A stretch of DNA of 64,000 nt from Psychrobium sp051201665 (GCF_051201665.1 NZ_CP179210.1:682001-746000), one strand, 5' to 3'. Shown: positions 50,781 through 60,725, counted from the first letter of the stretch. The notes: generated from the letters alone by a model not told the origin. Translations and numbers: made by a program.

Positions 50781-52964
50781 CTATCGCCTGTAATATGCGG
50801 TAACTTTTGTCGTAATGATTTGATCGGCAATTTGCTTGTTATCTTGATAGGCTTGGTCAAACACTCGAATGACGTAGGTGTCATCTTGAGAGGCCCTAAA
50901 CGCCAACGCTTGCAGTTGTTGTTCTTTATAGTTTTTTGATGACGCAATCCGTTGGCCTGACGACAGAATGTTAAATGAAAACTGATGTCTAATTCCGTCT
51001 TCGATGATATCTGGAATAATGATTTCAATGATGCCGTCATGTGGGGCGGTGAATTGTAAATATCGCAGCGTACCAGGGCGCATTTTTGATATTGATTGTA
51101 AGGCGCCATTAAATGAAATGTCATTTGGTTTATCCAAAGATAATGTTAGGTAAAACGGATATTGAACAAGCCCAGAGAGTAAGTGTTGATTGGAGCCAAT
51201 GATATGGGAATCTAAAGGCAATTGATTATTTCCCCATTGATCATCAAATAGTAAATCGAGTTGTTGGCCTAAGTCGTCAATGGTTAATTGCTGATGAGGA
51301 TGATCTTGTTTGAGTTGGTGGGCGAGGCTATAGATAGTCGTCAAGGCTTTGTCATCAGTTAAGTTTAACATAGATTGGTGAAATCCATTGAATCCTATGA
51401 CATCAAAAAGTTTATTCGTACGCAAGCTATAGGGGGCGTTTGGATCGATTATCGATAGAATAAAATAGCTAATGGTCTGCTCGATAAAAGGAGAGTAATC
51501 AAATGAGGGGCGCTGATAAAGTTCTCCGTTAATGTTTTTTAACTGACGTTGTTTTTCAAGCCTTGATTGATGAATAATCGCCTGTGTGTTGACAACAAAT
51601 CGCTTTTTATCGGCATCAAAACTGACACGTTTATCATGCCAGTTTTGTAGAACGGTTTTAGCAAGTGCGCTAGCAACACCTTCTGAAAATGCGAGGGTTA
51701 ATGAACCAAATCCAAAGGCTGTGTGATGTCCTGCTTGAGAATCATCTCTACCAACTATTTGCTGCATGTAATAATGTCCAAACTCATGCAAAATTGTATG
51801 TTCGTTCCATTCAGATATGGTGCTGATGGGGAGCTGCTGAGTATCGAGTGCGTTAGTACCACTTATATAAATACGATTTTTTTTCGAAGAGTAAGATCCC
51901 GTTGAGGTTTTGGTAATTTGCGGATCTTGACTCCAATGGACGGTTAGAGATGTCTTCTCAGGTGTAACAGCGATGTCTTGTTGTGAAAGATAGTTAAAGC
52001 CTTTGGCTAAGGTATCTAAAATTGCAAAAGGTTGTGCATAACTATATTGAGGCTCAAACTCTCGTAAGGTGAAGTGCCATCCTGTGGTGAGATGCATATC
52101 GTATTCATTGTTACCAGGAAATAACGGTTGCGGTTCGGAGCGAACAAAATAGATCCCTTGCTGATTTGTTCGCTCAGGATACGCACTGCCAGGATTGATG
52201 ACTTGGGTTAGAGTACTATTCTCATGATTATCTTGCGTAATCATTTGTGAAAGCACTTCGAGTTGATAGTTGTCGTCGGTCGCTAGAATTGAAAAATCGT
52301 AATAACCAAATTCGTCGGTATAGGTACTTGCAACAATTTGGTCATCGCTGTCACGTAGATTCAAACGCATAAAACGCAGTGGCTGTTGACTCGGTTGATC
52401 TGGATTGAAATGATAGGCAATGACATCGTCAATTTCAGATTCGATGAACGTTAATCTGTCAAAAGATAGTGTGCCGCTGAGAGAGGCCATTTCATAATTA
52501 TTATCGAGTATTTTAAATGCTGTTGACGCTTCTGACACTTTAGCTGATGTTTCATTTATTAAAGTCAGCTGCTTTGCTTGCCTGATATGATTGGACTGAA
52601 AAATAAGCGTTAATGTCGCAGTGGAAAAGTTAACTTTATCGACGCTAATAATTATATTTTTATTATCTCGGGCTAATCTTATTCCCTCAATTGACGAAGA
52701 ACGAAACTCAATATCATCAACTGCAATACCATAAATGTTAAGCGGTAGACTGTATTGGCTATTTTCTGAGATTGCGAGTGTATTTGTTGCTAATTCAACA
52801 GACCATGATGGTTTATAAATGGCGGATTGTTGTGGTGTGGTAGCTGATTCTACAGCAACAATATTGGTAATGCTTAAGGGGGAAAACCAGCGCCATTGGT
52901 AGGTAACAATAGCAATGGCAGCTACTATCGCTATCCAAACACTGTACTCTAAAGTTTTCTTCAA
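50781..52964 (-). CDS. Membrane-anchored zinc metallopeptidase
   Basis: 727 residues. An N-terminal signal anchor (VWIAIVAAIAIVTYQWRWF) leads to a periplasmic or surface chain. Residues about 40-240 are beta-rich and probably include a carboxypeptidase-regulatory-like segment (ASTYTDEFGYYDFSI). The catalytic centre is EHTILHEFGHYYMQQIVG (HExxH), and AFSEGVASALAKT downstream could give the third ligand Glu of a gluzincin. The C-terminal 100 residues (APHDGIIEIIIPDI and DDTYVIRVFDQAY) look like a pre-peptidase C-terminal-type beta domain. The substrate is unknown. It lies just upstream of the response regulator on the same strand. Confidence 0.75.
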   Translation of the reverse strand: MKKTLEYSVWIAIVAAIAIVTYQWRWFSPLSITNIVAVESATTPQQSAIYKPSWSVELATNTLAISENSQYSLPLNIYGIAVDDIEFRSSSIEGIRLARDNKNIIISVDKVNFSTATLTLIFQSNHIRQAKQLTLINETSAKVSEASTAFKILDNNYEMASLSGTLSFDRLTFIESEIDDVIAYHFNPDQPSQQPLRFMRLNLRDSDDQIVASTYTDEFGYYDFSILATDDNYQLEVLSQMITQDNHENSTLTQVINPGSAYPERTNQQGIYFVRSEPQPLFPGNNEYDMHLTTGWHFTLREFEPQYSYAQPFAILDTLAKGFNYLSQQDIAVTPEKTSLTVHWSQDPQITKTSTGSYSSKKNRIYISGTNALDTQQLPISTISEWNEHTILHEFGHYYMQQIVGRDDSQAGHHTAFGFGSLTLAFSEGVASALAKTVLQNWHDKRVSFDADKKRFVVNTQAIIHQSRLEKQRQLKNINGELYQRPSFDYSPFIEQTISYFILSIIDPNAPYSLRTNKLFDVIGFNGFHQSMLNLTDDKALTTIYSLAHQLKQDHPHQQLTIDDLGQQLDLLFDDQWGNNQLPLDSHIIGSNQHLLSGLVQYPFYLTLSLDKPNDISFNGALQSISKMRPGTLRYLQFTAPHDGIIEIIIPDIIEDGIRHQFSFNILSSGQRIASSKNYKEQQLQALAFRASQDDTYVIRVFDQAYQDNKQIADQIITTKVTAYYRR

Positions 52965-53030
52965 AACGCCGTCTTAATCTATGAGTTTGATTCATTTGAT
53001 TACAGCTAAAAATAAGACAAGCTGCAAGCT

Positions 53031-53267
53031 TTATGTCACTGGGGGTGGTAATATTTTTGTTGCAATTTTAAATGCAATCGGAGAAACAAGAAAGGCAACT
53101 GGAAATGCTATTGGCCAAGCAAAAATAAACGCGTCAAACCAAGCGCTGTAAAATGGTAATTTTAGTGGCGAGAAGTGGGTAGCCATAATACACCCACTCA
53201 TTATTGATGCCATAAAGAATGACATTAATGCCGCGACGGCTAGACGAAACTTAATCTGATAGCTCAT
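53031..53267 (-). CDS. DUF2798 membrane protein
   Basis: 78 residues with two helices: FRLAVAALMSFFMASIMSGC and FIFAWPIAFPVAFLVSPIAF. The size, the two-helix form and the AWPIAFPVAFLVSP motif match DUF2798. Function unknown. It starts two bases after the upstream small gene's stop and forms a pair with it. Confidence 0.8.
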   Translation of the reverse strand: MSYQIKFRLAVAALMSFFMASIMSGCIMATHFSPLKLPFYSAWFDAFIFAWPIAFPVAFLVSPIAFKIATKILPPPVT

Positions 53268-53269
53268 AT

Positions 53270-53476
53270 TTAATCTTTGTCCATATCAATATTCGTACAG
53301 CCTTTAGAACATCCAATACTTACTTGCTCCTTATCTGAATTGGTCATTAAAACAGGTTGATTACATTGCTCACAAAGAACTTTTTGCCCTTTTAGGACCT
53401 TTTTGATGAGGTTACGTTGTTGGTTAAAAGAGGCCGCCGCTTCTTTGTTGATGAATGAAAAATCTAGCTTTGTCAT
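53270..53476 (-). CDS. Small zinc-ribbon protein
   Basis: 68 residues: an N-terminal helical part (KEAAASFNQQRNLIKKVLKG), then CEQCNQPVLMTNSDKEQVSI and GCSKGC, a four-cysteine zinc-binding module. Small proteins of this kind occur in Vibrio and Alteromonadales without assigned function. It is in one unit with the DUF2798 gene. Confidence 0.65.
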   Translation of the reverse strand: MTKLDFSFINKEAAASFNQQRNLIKKVLKGQKVLCEQCNQPVLMTNSDKEQVSIGCSKGCTNIDMDKD

Positions 53477-53894
53477 GGGAGAGTCTGAACAGTTAATGTA
53501 AGCGACAGTTTACTACGATAAATGACGTCTTACCATTTGGCACTTGAACTCATTAAAGTAAATGTTTATTAGCTGTGGAAATGTTTCCTATTGGAAACCT
53601 TGACGTCGGATGAGCTAGTTAATAGTTGAGAATTAAAACAAAAAAGAGTCATAATAATTTTTCCTAACTAAATTTTTAAATACTGAATTTAGTATTCTCA
53701 TGATATCGCATTGTTTACATGGGTACACATCAATACATTGTATTCGTAAGTAATAAAAATAATTACAGATATGGATATCTAAAAAAGAACATAGCAAGGC
53801 CGCTCAGTTACATCGCTATAAATATTGTTATTTAAACTTCATTTAACTAATTAAGCGCTATTATTAACTTAGCTTACCCAATCAAGGAGGGACT
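53477..53894. other. Intergenic region upstream of the porin gene
   Basis: 418 AT-rich bases with no gene I can support. It contains a short inverted repeat GTTTCC-TATT-GGAAAC at 53583-53598 and a long leader-like stretch before the porin. The porin's AAGGAGGG ribosome-binding site is at 53884-53891. A long regulated 5' region is normal for porins. Confidence 0.6.
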
Positions 53895-54974
53895 ATGATC
53901 AAATCTATAAAGCCATGGCTTTTGATTACCGGTAGCATATTGGCTGCCACTTCAGGCTATTCCTTAGCTGGTGATGCAGAAATAGAACAGCTTAAAAAGC
54001 GACTTACAGCGTTAGAGAATCAGCAAGCGAAACCTACAAAACAGTCTAATGATAAATCAAGTGGGAAGTTCTACGGCACCTTACGACCGAGTTTAACGCA
54101 GGTTGATCAAGACGATTCAAATAAAACTGACGTAACGGACTTTTTATCTCATGCTGGATTCTATTTTGAGCATGAATTAGCGAATGGCTGGACAGCAATT
54201 GGTCATGGTGAATGGTCGATAGATATTTCAAATAATGGTGATTTTGGAAAGTCTCGTCGTGCTTATGTAGGTTTTGATAGCCCCTATGGTCGAGTCGCTA
54301 TTGGTAAGCAACGCCCAGTACAATATTTATTGATTGCTGAGTACGTCGATATTTTTAATCACGCCAATGCTCCTTTTGCCTACGACAATTACAGTCCTTT
54401 CTTTGTAAATAACATGGTTAGTTATAAAAAATCATGGAATAACTTATCAATTCTCGCTAGTGCGCAATTTAATGGTTTTGAATCAAATGATGATGCGGAT
54501 ATGGTAAACGTCGGATTATCCTATGATCATAATGATTTACATATCGCGGCAGCTTATCTCACGCAAGATTTTGCAGACGACAGTAACGCCAATTTAGTTG
54601 GCAGCACCGCAGATACGGTTGCAGTTTCTTTTGCTAATCGATTTGATAATGGATTCTACCTCGCAGCAGCATGGCAAGAACGCGATCTTGATGTTGTTGC
54701 TGGCTTAGACTCAAAGCAAACAACGGTCGATGTCTCTATGGCTTATTCACTATCGAAAGCATATACCGCTAAATTAGGGTATTTCCATCTTGATAATGAT
54801 ATGCCGGAAGTTGTGAATAATAGCCATCATGGCTTTAATGTCACCTTAGAGCATCATCTTTCAGATAATTTCCAAATTCATGGTGAAGTGCTCCGTAAAG
54901 CATTTGATTATGATCAAGATTCAACGGCTATTAGTATTGGCCTTAAATATAATTTTTCAATAAAGTGGCAATAG
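53895..54974 (+). CDS. General porin with N-terminal coiled coil
   Basis: 359 residues. The signal peptide is IKPWLLITGSILAATSGYSL then AG. Next comes a short heptad segment (EIEQLKKRLTALENQQAK), then a 16-strand-type barrel starting GKFYGTLRPSLTQVDQ. SRRAYVGFDSPYGRVAIGKQ followed by RP is the strand-turn typical of Gram-negative porins, and YDNYSPFFVNNMVSYKK is the L3-like loop region. It permits diffusion of small solutes through the outer membrane. It is 42 bp from the chemoreceptor gene, with a hairpin between. Confidence 0.9.
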   Translation: MIKSIKPWLLITGSILAATSGYSLAGDAEIEQLKKRLTALENQQAKPTKQSNDKSSGKFYGTLRPSLTQVDQDDSNKTDVTDFLSHAGFYFEHELANGWTAIGHGEWSIDISNNGDFGKSRRAYVGFDSPYGRVAIGKQRPVQYLLIAEYVDIFNHANAPFAYDNYSPFFVNNMVSYKKSWNNLSILASAQFNGFESNDDADMVNVGLSYDHNDLHIAAAYLTQDFADDSNANLVGSTADTVAVSFANRFDNGFYLAAAWQERDLDVVAGLDSKQTTVDVSMAYSLSKAYTAKLGYFHLDNDMPEVVNNSHHGFNVTLEHHLSDNFQIHGEVLRKAFDYDQDSTAISIGLKYNFSIKWQ

Positions 54975-54979
54975 GCATC

Positions 54980-55003
54980 GTAGATTGGTCGGTCTCAATC
55001 TAC
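54980..55003 (+). other. Intercistronic hairpin before the chemoreceptor gene
   Basis: GTAGATTG (54980-54987) pairs with CAATCTAC (54996-55003) around an eight-base loop. It ends two bases before the AGGAGAG ribosome-binding site of the next gene and has no T run, so it may protect the porin mRNA end or modulate the chemoreceptor rather than terminate. Confidence 0.5.
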
Positions 55004-55016
55004 ACAGGAGAGTATT

Positions 55017-56891
55017 ATGCAATTTAAATTTAAATTAGTCGGTGCAACATCTATTATTTTGTTGTTATCGTTAAGTTTATTGTCATTAAATCAATATCTT
55101 AATGTGAAATCCAGTCTCGACGAAATGGTTTCAGATAGTATTGATGAAATCAGTAATGGGGTATCCGAAAATATCGCCAGCATTATGCAAGGTAAGAAGA
55201 TTGTTGGTGGCTATGTGATGGACTTAATTGAAGATGATATTTCCAATGAAAATATCGAACGTGTCTATACTAAGCCTGCTGTTCGAGAAACCTTTATTTT
55301 AGCTGGCGTTGGATTTGAATCAGATGGCAGTATTGTCGATAACGACCCCAATTGGAATCCCGCTCCTGACTACGATTCTCGTACTCGTCCATGGTACATC
55401 GAAGCCAAAAGAGCTAATAAGATTATTTATACCGCGCCATACCCTGATTCCGTGACCAATGAAATTGTGGTTTCAATGGGCATTCCAATGAATAAGAATG
55501 GCAGTTTTCACGGTGCGATGTTTTTAGATGTTAGCTTATCGGGTCTCGGCGACATTCTGAATAAAGTTGCGATTCTAAAATCTGGCTATACATTTTTAGT
55601 GAGTAGTGATGGCCAAATAATTTCTCATCCAGAAGTGAGCTTCAACGGAAAAATGATGAACGACTACTTTGGTCGTTCGTTGAATTTAACAGGCAACGAA
55701 TTCGAGTATGTTGAACGCGATGACAAATTGTGGATGACCAAATTTAAAAAAGTTGAAGGTGTAGATTGGTACCTTGGTGTGGCGATTGATGAAGAGCAAT
55801 TGAATGCATTGGCCTCATCTTTGCGCAGCCAAGCTATCATGTATTCAACTGCCGCATTGATTTTTGGCATTATTGCCATGCTAGCGCTGATTAAACGCTT
55901 AATGCGTCCATTAGATGAAATATCAACGGCAATGCAAGATATTGCTGGTGGTGATGGAGACTTAACTCAGCGTTTATCGACCTCTGGTGATGTTGAGTTT
56001 GCGACATTAGCGCGAGGATTTAATTCCTTTGTTATTAATTTGCAATCACTTATTGGAGACTGTAAATCGTTAGCGACAGACATTTCTCATAACGCTGAAA
56101 AAACGACTCAAGGTGCTGAAGAAGCTGTTAATGCAATGCATCAGCAATTATCAGAGCTAGAGCAACTGGCGACAGCGATGAATGAAATGTCATCAACGGC
56201 GTTGGAAGTTTCTGGTTATGCTAAGCAAGCTGCGGACTCTGCCTCTGAAGCTGATATCGCTGCACAGGAAGGTGCTGGCATTGTTAGTGATACTTCAGAG
56301 TCTATTTTGTCATTATCTCGTCATATCGAAGAGGCAGTTAGCGAGGTTAAACAGTTAGAAGAGTCAACAGCTTCTATTGAAACTATCTTATCGGTGATTA
56401 ACGGTATTGCAGAACAAACGAATTTATTAGCGCTTAACGCTGCTATTGAGGCTGCGCGTGCTGGTGAACAGGGACGTGGTTTCGCTGTTGTTGCAGATGA
56501 AGTACGTAATCTGGCTCAACGGACTCAAGAATCAACGTCTGAAATTAAAAATATGATTGATGTATTGCAACAAGGTTCTATGTCGGTTGCAAACGTGATG
56601 TCTCAGTCGCAAGAAGAGGCGACACAATGTGTTGATAAAGCGCAGGCAGCTAATGAAGCGCTAACTAGTATTAGTAAAGCCATCAACGAAATTACCGAAA
56701 TGAACTTGCAAATTGCTTCTGCAGCGCAAGAGCAAAGTTTGGTGGCAGAAGAAGTAAACCGCAACACGACTAATATTAAAGACTTGTCTCAACAAGTGGT
56801 TGATAATGCGCAAACAACGAATGCTGCAATGGGTGAGCAACGCGAAGTTACCCAAAAACAACATGGTCTATTAAGTCGTTTTACCATCTAA
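55017..56891 (+). CDS. Methyl-accepting chemotaxis protein with Cache sensor
   Basis: 624 residues: a membrane helix at 7-27, a periplasmic dCache-type domain (about 30-275; YDSRTRPWYIEAKRANKIIY and GAMFLDVSLSGLGDILNKVA are its signature parts), a second helix near 280-298, HAMP (about 300-352) and the signalling helices. The tip is EQTNLLALNAAIEAARAGEQ followed by GRGFAVVADEVRNLAQRTQE, the highly conserved CheA/CheW contact region. There is no C-terminal NWETF pentapeptide, so adaptation may need help from other receptors. The Cache domain with DxxxRPWY suggests an amino-acid or related small ligand. Confidence 0.95.
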   Translation: MQFKFKLVGATSIILLLSLSLLSLNQYLNVKSSLDEMVSDSIDEISNGVSENIASIMQGKKIVGGYVMDLIEDDISNENIERVYTKPAVRETFILAGVGFESDGSIVDNDPNWNPAPDYDSRTRPWYIEAKRANKIIYTAPYPDSVTNEIVVSMGIPMNKNGSFHGAMFLDVSLSGLGDILNKVAILKSGYTFLVSSDGQIISHPEVSFNGKMMNDYFGRSLNLTGNEFEYVERDDKLWMTKFKKVEGVDWYLGVAIDEEQLNALASSLRSQAIMYSTAALIFGIIAMLALIKRLMRPLDEISTAMQDIAGGDGDLTQRLSTSGDVEFATLARGFNSFVINLQSLIGDCKSLATDISHNAEKTTQGAEEAVNAMHQQLSELEQLATAMNEMSSTALEVSGYAKQAADSASEADIAAQEGAGIVSDTSESILSLSRHIEEAVSEVKQLEESTASIETILSVINGIAEQTNLLALNAAIEAARAGEQGRGFAVVADEVRNLAQRTQESTSEIKNMIDVLQQGSMSVANVMSQSQEEATQCVDKAQAANEALTSISKAINEITEMNLQIASAAQEQSLVAEEVNRNTTNIKDLSQQVVDNAQTTNAAMGEQREVTQKQHGLLSRFTI

Positions 56892-56909
56892 TCAGTTCAC
56901 TTTTCTTAT

Positions 56910-56949
56910 CTCCCAAACACTTTTATTTTTTATAAAGGTGTTTTGGGAG
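56910..56949. terminator. Hairpin after the chemoreceptor gene
   Basis: CTCCCAAACACTTTTAT pairs with ATAAAGGTGTTTTGGGAG with one bulge and one mismatch around a T-rich loop. It is long but lacks a trailing T run. Probable terminator or mRNA 3' end. Confidence 0.5.
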
Positions 56950-57059
56950 CCTGCTCAAGGTTTTAATCCCATCCTTTTTGCTAATCTAAATAGCATGTTA
57001 TGTTCAAACAACTTATCTTAGTGGCATTCGCTTAGGAAGTTCTTGAATTAAGGATTTTT

Positions 57060-57956
57060 ATGATTGTTTATAATTTCGGTTCGATAAACATAGACCATGT
57101 TTATCGCGTTTCTCATTTTGTTCGCCCTGGCGAAACCATGACCTCAAATAACTACCAACAAGTGCTTGGCGGTAAAGGGGCAAATCAGTCTATCGCGCTT
57201 GGTCGTGCACAATGTAGTGTGCAACATGTCGGTGCCATTTCAAAAACAGACTCTGTTTTATTAAATACATTGAATGATAGCGATGTGAGTACTAAGCACG
57301 TTGTATTGTCCGATGTGCCAACAGGTCATGCGATTATTCAGGTTAATGATGATGCTGAAAACGCTATAGTGCTGTTTGCAGGTGCAAACCATGAACTGAG
57401 CTTAGCGCAAATTGATGACGTGTTATCACAAGCAAATGAAGAAGATTGGGTGTTATTGCAAAATGAAACCAACAATATTGACTTGATTGTTAGAAGAGCT
57501 AAGCATTTTGGTTTATCCGTCGCTTTCAATCCTGCGCCGATGAATGCAGAGATAGTGAAACCGTTAATTAATGACATTGATTTATTGATCGTTAACGAAG
57601 TCGAAGCGATGGATTTATGCGACGTAGATTCTGTTGCATTAGCGCAGGCATCACTACAAACAAACTATCCAAACTTGCAGATTATCCTGACGCTAGGTAG
57701 CCAAGGTGTTCGTTATCTGCACCAAGGCGAAATTACAGAAGTGTCGGCGTTTAAAGTAGATGCAGTTGACACAACCGCTGCCGGCGATACATTTATTGGT
57801 TATGCGTTAGCGGGTTTACAGTCATCACTTAGTATTGAAGATACACTACGACAAGCCTGCGCCGCATCGGCACTGTGTGTTATGGAACATGGCGCATCAA
57901 GTGCAATTCCCACCTTATCTCAAGTGGCCGACTTTATGGAGCAACACAATGCGTAA
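57060..57956 (+). CDS. Ribokinase-family (PfkB) sugar kinase
   Basis: 298 residues. The N-terminal PfkB motif is YQQVLGGKGANQSIALGRAQ (about residue 38) and the C-terminal one DAVDTTAAGDTFIGYALAGL with the catalytic Asp. FGSINIDHVYRVSHFVRPGE at the start fits ribokinases. It would phosphorylate ribose to ribose-5-phosphate. The overlap of eight bases with a nucleoside hydrolase gene makes ribose from nucleosides the likely substrate. Confidence 0.88.
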   Translation: MIVYNFGSINIDHVYRVSHFVRPGETMTSNNYQQVLGGKGANQSIALGRAQCSVQHVGAISKTDSVLLNTLNDSDVSTKHVVLSDVPTGHAIIQVNDDAENAIVLFAGANHELSLAQIDDVLSQANEEDWVLLQNETNNIDLIVRRAKHFGLSVAFNPAPMNAEIVKPLINDIDLLIVNEVEAMDLCDVDSVALAQASLQTNYPNLQIILTLGSQGVRYLHQGEITEVSAFKVDAVDTTAAGDTFIGYALAGLQSSLSIEDTLRQACAASALCVMEHGASSAIPTLSQVADFMEQHNA

Positions 57957-58887
57957 GATTATTATTGATACGGATCCGGGCATTGATGATGCAATGGCAA
58001 TTATGTTGGCGCTTAAGTCAAAAGAGCTGAATGTATTAGCACTAACAACGACTTTTGGTAATGTTGCGGTCGATTTGGCGACTAAAAACGCCCTGACATT
58101 ATTAGAACTAGCCGACCGTAATATTCCTGTCGCTCAGGGCGTTGCAACACCAATCGCCGCACCTGCATTAGCACCACCTGATTTTGTACACGGTAGTGAC
58201 GGGTTTGGCAATATCAATTGGCCTGCGTCGACAAGCAAAGCTGACAAGCGCAGCGCCGCTCAGTTAATCGTGGATATGGTTCATCAATATCCCAACGAAG
58301 TGTCGCTAGTGGCACTGGGGCCTTTAGGAAATTTTGCGCAAGCATTAGAGATTGATCCAAGTATTGTTGATTTAGTTGACGAAGTCATTTTAATGGGCGG
58401 TGCGGCAGAAGAGAAAGGTAATGTTACACCAGTAGCTGAAGCGAATATTATTAACGATCCTCATGCTGCTGATCTTGTTTTTGGCGCCTCATGGCCAGTG
58501 ACCATGATTGGACTTGATGTTACACATCAGGTGATTATGGATAATGAACTGTTAACACATATTCGTGATAATAACGGTAAAGAAGGCGACTTTTTATATC
58601 AAGCGACGCAATTCTATTTTGATTTTTACTATAAAACATTCGGAATTAAAGGGTGTTTTGTTCATGATGCATCAACTATTATCTATGCATTACAACCTGA
58701 CATTTTTAAAACCGAAGATCGAGTTATCCGTGTTGCCGTTGAGGGTGTTGGCATTGGGCAAACGATTACAGCTAAACCGGAACAAACATTTGCGTTAGAT
58801 TTTTGGGAAAATAGACCGGTTACTAATACTTGTCTTGAAGTTGATAGCCAAAGAGCGCTTAATTTAATTAAATCTGTTTTTAGCTGA
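57949..58887 (+). CDS. Inosine-uridine preferring nucleoside hydrolase
   Basis: 312 residues from ATG 57949, which lies in the last codons of the kinase gene (ATGCGTAA). IIIDTDPGIDDAMAIMLALK is the signature calcium-binding cluster, with VHGSDGFGN, ILMGGAAEEKGNVTPVAEAN and VHDASTIIYALQPD as the other conserved parts. It cleaves the N-glycosidic bond of ribonucleosides to base plus ribose. The preference for pyrimidine or purine cannot be told by eye. With the kinase it forms a two-gene salvage unit. Confidence 0.93.
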   Translation: MRKIIIDTDPGIDDAMAIMLALKSKELNVLALTTTFGNVAVDLATKNALTLLELADRNIPVAQGVATPIAAPALAPPDFVHGSDGFGNINWPASTSKADKRSAAQLIVDMVHQYPNEVSLVALGPLGNFAQALEIDPSIVDLVDEVILMGGAAEEKGNVTPVAEANIINDPHAADLVFGASWPVTMIGLDVTHQVIMDNELLTHIRDNNGKEGDFLYQATQFYFDFYYKTFGIKGCFVHDASTIIYALQPDIFKTEDRVIRVAVEGVGIGQTITAKPEQTFALDFWENRPVTNTCLEVDSQRALNLIKSVFS

Positions 58888-58929
58888 TAACCTTAATTAA
58901 CAATAAATAACAGGCTATTGATGTTAACA

Positions 58930-58963
58930 AGTCAGCCACCATGTTATGGTGTGCTGGCTTTTT
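58930..58963 (+). terminator. Terminator after the nucleoside hydrolase gene
   Basis: AGTCAGCCACCAT and ATGGTGTGCTGGCT form a stem with a small bulge around GTT, followed by TTTTT. It separates the salvage unit from recJ. Confidence 0.75.
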
Positions 58964-58985
58964 ATGCAATTTTACAAGGTAAATG

Positions 58986-60725
58986 ATGAGCACTATTGTC
59001 CAACGTCGCCCTCAAGTTGACCACTCTCACTTAAGCTTTTTAAATCAACCTTTGCTGCAGCGAATTTATGCCAGTAGAGGAATAAACTCTAGTCAAGATT
59101 TGGCCTATCAACTTAAAAATCTCATTAACCCTTCGACGTTAAAAGATGCAGATATTGCGGCTCAACTGCTATTTAAAGCCATTGTAAATTACCAAAAAAT
59201 TACCATTGTCGGCGATTTTGACGCCGATGGTGCAACATCTACTGCCTTGTCTATGCTGACATTACGCCGATTTGGCGCCAAGCATGTTGATTATATTGTG
59301 CCTAACCGATTTGATTTTGGTTATGGACTATCAGTACCTATTGTTGATATTGCCCATCAACAAGGAACCCAGGTCATTATGACTGTTGATAATGGTATTT
59401 CATCTATCGATGGCATAAAGCACGCCAAGGCGCTAGGAATGACCGTTATAGTGACGGATCACCATTTGGCTGGTGATGAATTACCCCAAGCTGATGCCAT
59501 TGTTAATCCTAATCAACCTGATTGTGAATTTACGAGTAAAAACCTTGCTGGTGTTGGTGTCGCGTTTTATGTGATGTTGGCGTTACGAGCAGCAATGCGA
59601 AAAGAGAACTATTTTGTTAGCCATGGGCTTGAAGAGCCAAATATGGCAGAGTTTTTAGATATTGTGGCCCTGGGAACCGTTGCCGATGTTGTTATATTAG
59701 ATAACAATAATCGCATATTAGTGGAGCAAGGATTAGCTCGAATTAAAGCCGGCCGAACTCGCCCTGGTATCAAAGCGTTGTTAGAAATTGGCAAGCGTAA
59801 TCTCAGTCGTGTTGTTGCTAGTGATATGGGCTTTGCTATTGGTCCTCGACTAAACGCTGCTGGACGGCTTGATGATATGTCATTAGGCATTGAATGTTTG
59901 TTAACAGACAACGAACATCGTGCTCGAGAGATCGCGTCTGAACTTGATGGCTTTAATAAAGATCGTCGAAGTATCGAAGCGGGCATGCAGCAAGAAGCAT
60001 TAAAGATTATTGAACAGTTGCCTTTTACTCAAGACGGCGGTGAAATTCCGTATGCTTTTGCATTGTTTCATCCACAATGGCACCAAGGTGTCAGCGGTAT
60101 TGTCGCCTCTCGTATTAAAGAAAAATTTCACCGTCCGGTGATTGTATTCGCTGATGCTGGCGATGGTGAGTTAAAAGGCTCAGGCCGTTCTATTGAAGGC
60201 TTACATTTACGCGATTTATTGGAAAGAATAAACACATTGGCGCCCGGTATCATTTTAAAATTTGGTGGACATGCGATGGCGGCTGGGTTGTCCATTAAAG
60301 AGGAAGATTATCCACGCTTTGCGACGCTATTTGAGGCGCAAGCGAAAGCAACATTATCTACTGAACAACTCAGTGGAAAAATTATGACAGATGGCGAGTT
60401 ATTGTCTTCTGAAATTAATTTGGACATTGCTAGTTTGTTGCGGGGAGCAGGGCCATGGGGACAAGGTTTTATAGAGCCTTGTTTTGATGGCAAGTTTAGA
60501 GTTGTGCAGCAGCGTTTAGTGGGGGAAAAACACTTAAAACTGGTTCTTGAACCTGAGAATAGTGCATTAGTAGTGGATGCTATCGCATTTAATGTTGATC
60601 TTGAAACATGGCCCAATCCTAATATTCAATGGGTTGACGTTGCATATAAGCTAGATGTGAACGAATTTAGACATAAACAGTCTGTTCAATTAATGGTTGA
60701 ACACATTGCTCCTATAAACTCATAA
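58986..60725 (+). CDS. recJ: Single-stranded-DNA-specific exonuclease RecJ
   Basis: 579 residues from the second of two adjacent ATGs (58986), which is six bases after AAGG. Motif I is VGDFDADGATSTAL, followed by MTVDNGISSIDGIKHA and the DHH motif VTDHHLAGDELP. GPRLNAAGRLDDMSLGIECL and the DHHA1 part GSGRSIEGLHLRDLLERINT with FGGHAMAAGLSI complete the core. It degrades 5'-ended ssDNA in recombination and mismatch repair. It lies in one unit with the lipoprotein gene. Confidence 0.96.
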   Translation: MSTIVQRRPQVDHSHLSFLNQPLLQRIYASRGINSSQDLAYQLKNLINPSTLKDADIAAQLLFKAIVNYQKITIVGDFDADGATSTALSMLTLRRFGAKHVDYIVPNRFDFGYGLSVPIVDIAHQQGTQVIMTVDNGISSIDGIKHAKALGMTVIVTDHHLAGDELPQADAIVNPNQPDCEFTSKNLAGVGVAFYVMLALRAAMRKENYFVSHGLEEPNMAEFLDIVALGTVADVVILDNNNRILVEQGLARIKAGRTRPGIKALLEIGKRNLSRVVASDMGFAIGPRLNAAGRLDDMSLGIECLLTDNEHRAREIASELDGFNKDRRSIEAGMQQEALKIIEQLPFTQDGGEIPYAFALFHPQWHQGVSGIVASRIKEKFHRPVIVFADAGDGELKGSGRSIEGLHLRDLLERINTLAPGIILKFGGHAMAAGLSIKEEDYPRFATLFEAQAKATLSTEQLSGKIMTDGELLSSEINLDIASLLRGAGPWGQGFIEPCFDGKFRVVQQRLVGEKHLKLVLEPENSALVVDAIAFNVDLETWPNPNIQWVDVAYKLDVNEFRHKQSVQLMVEHIAPINS

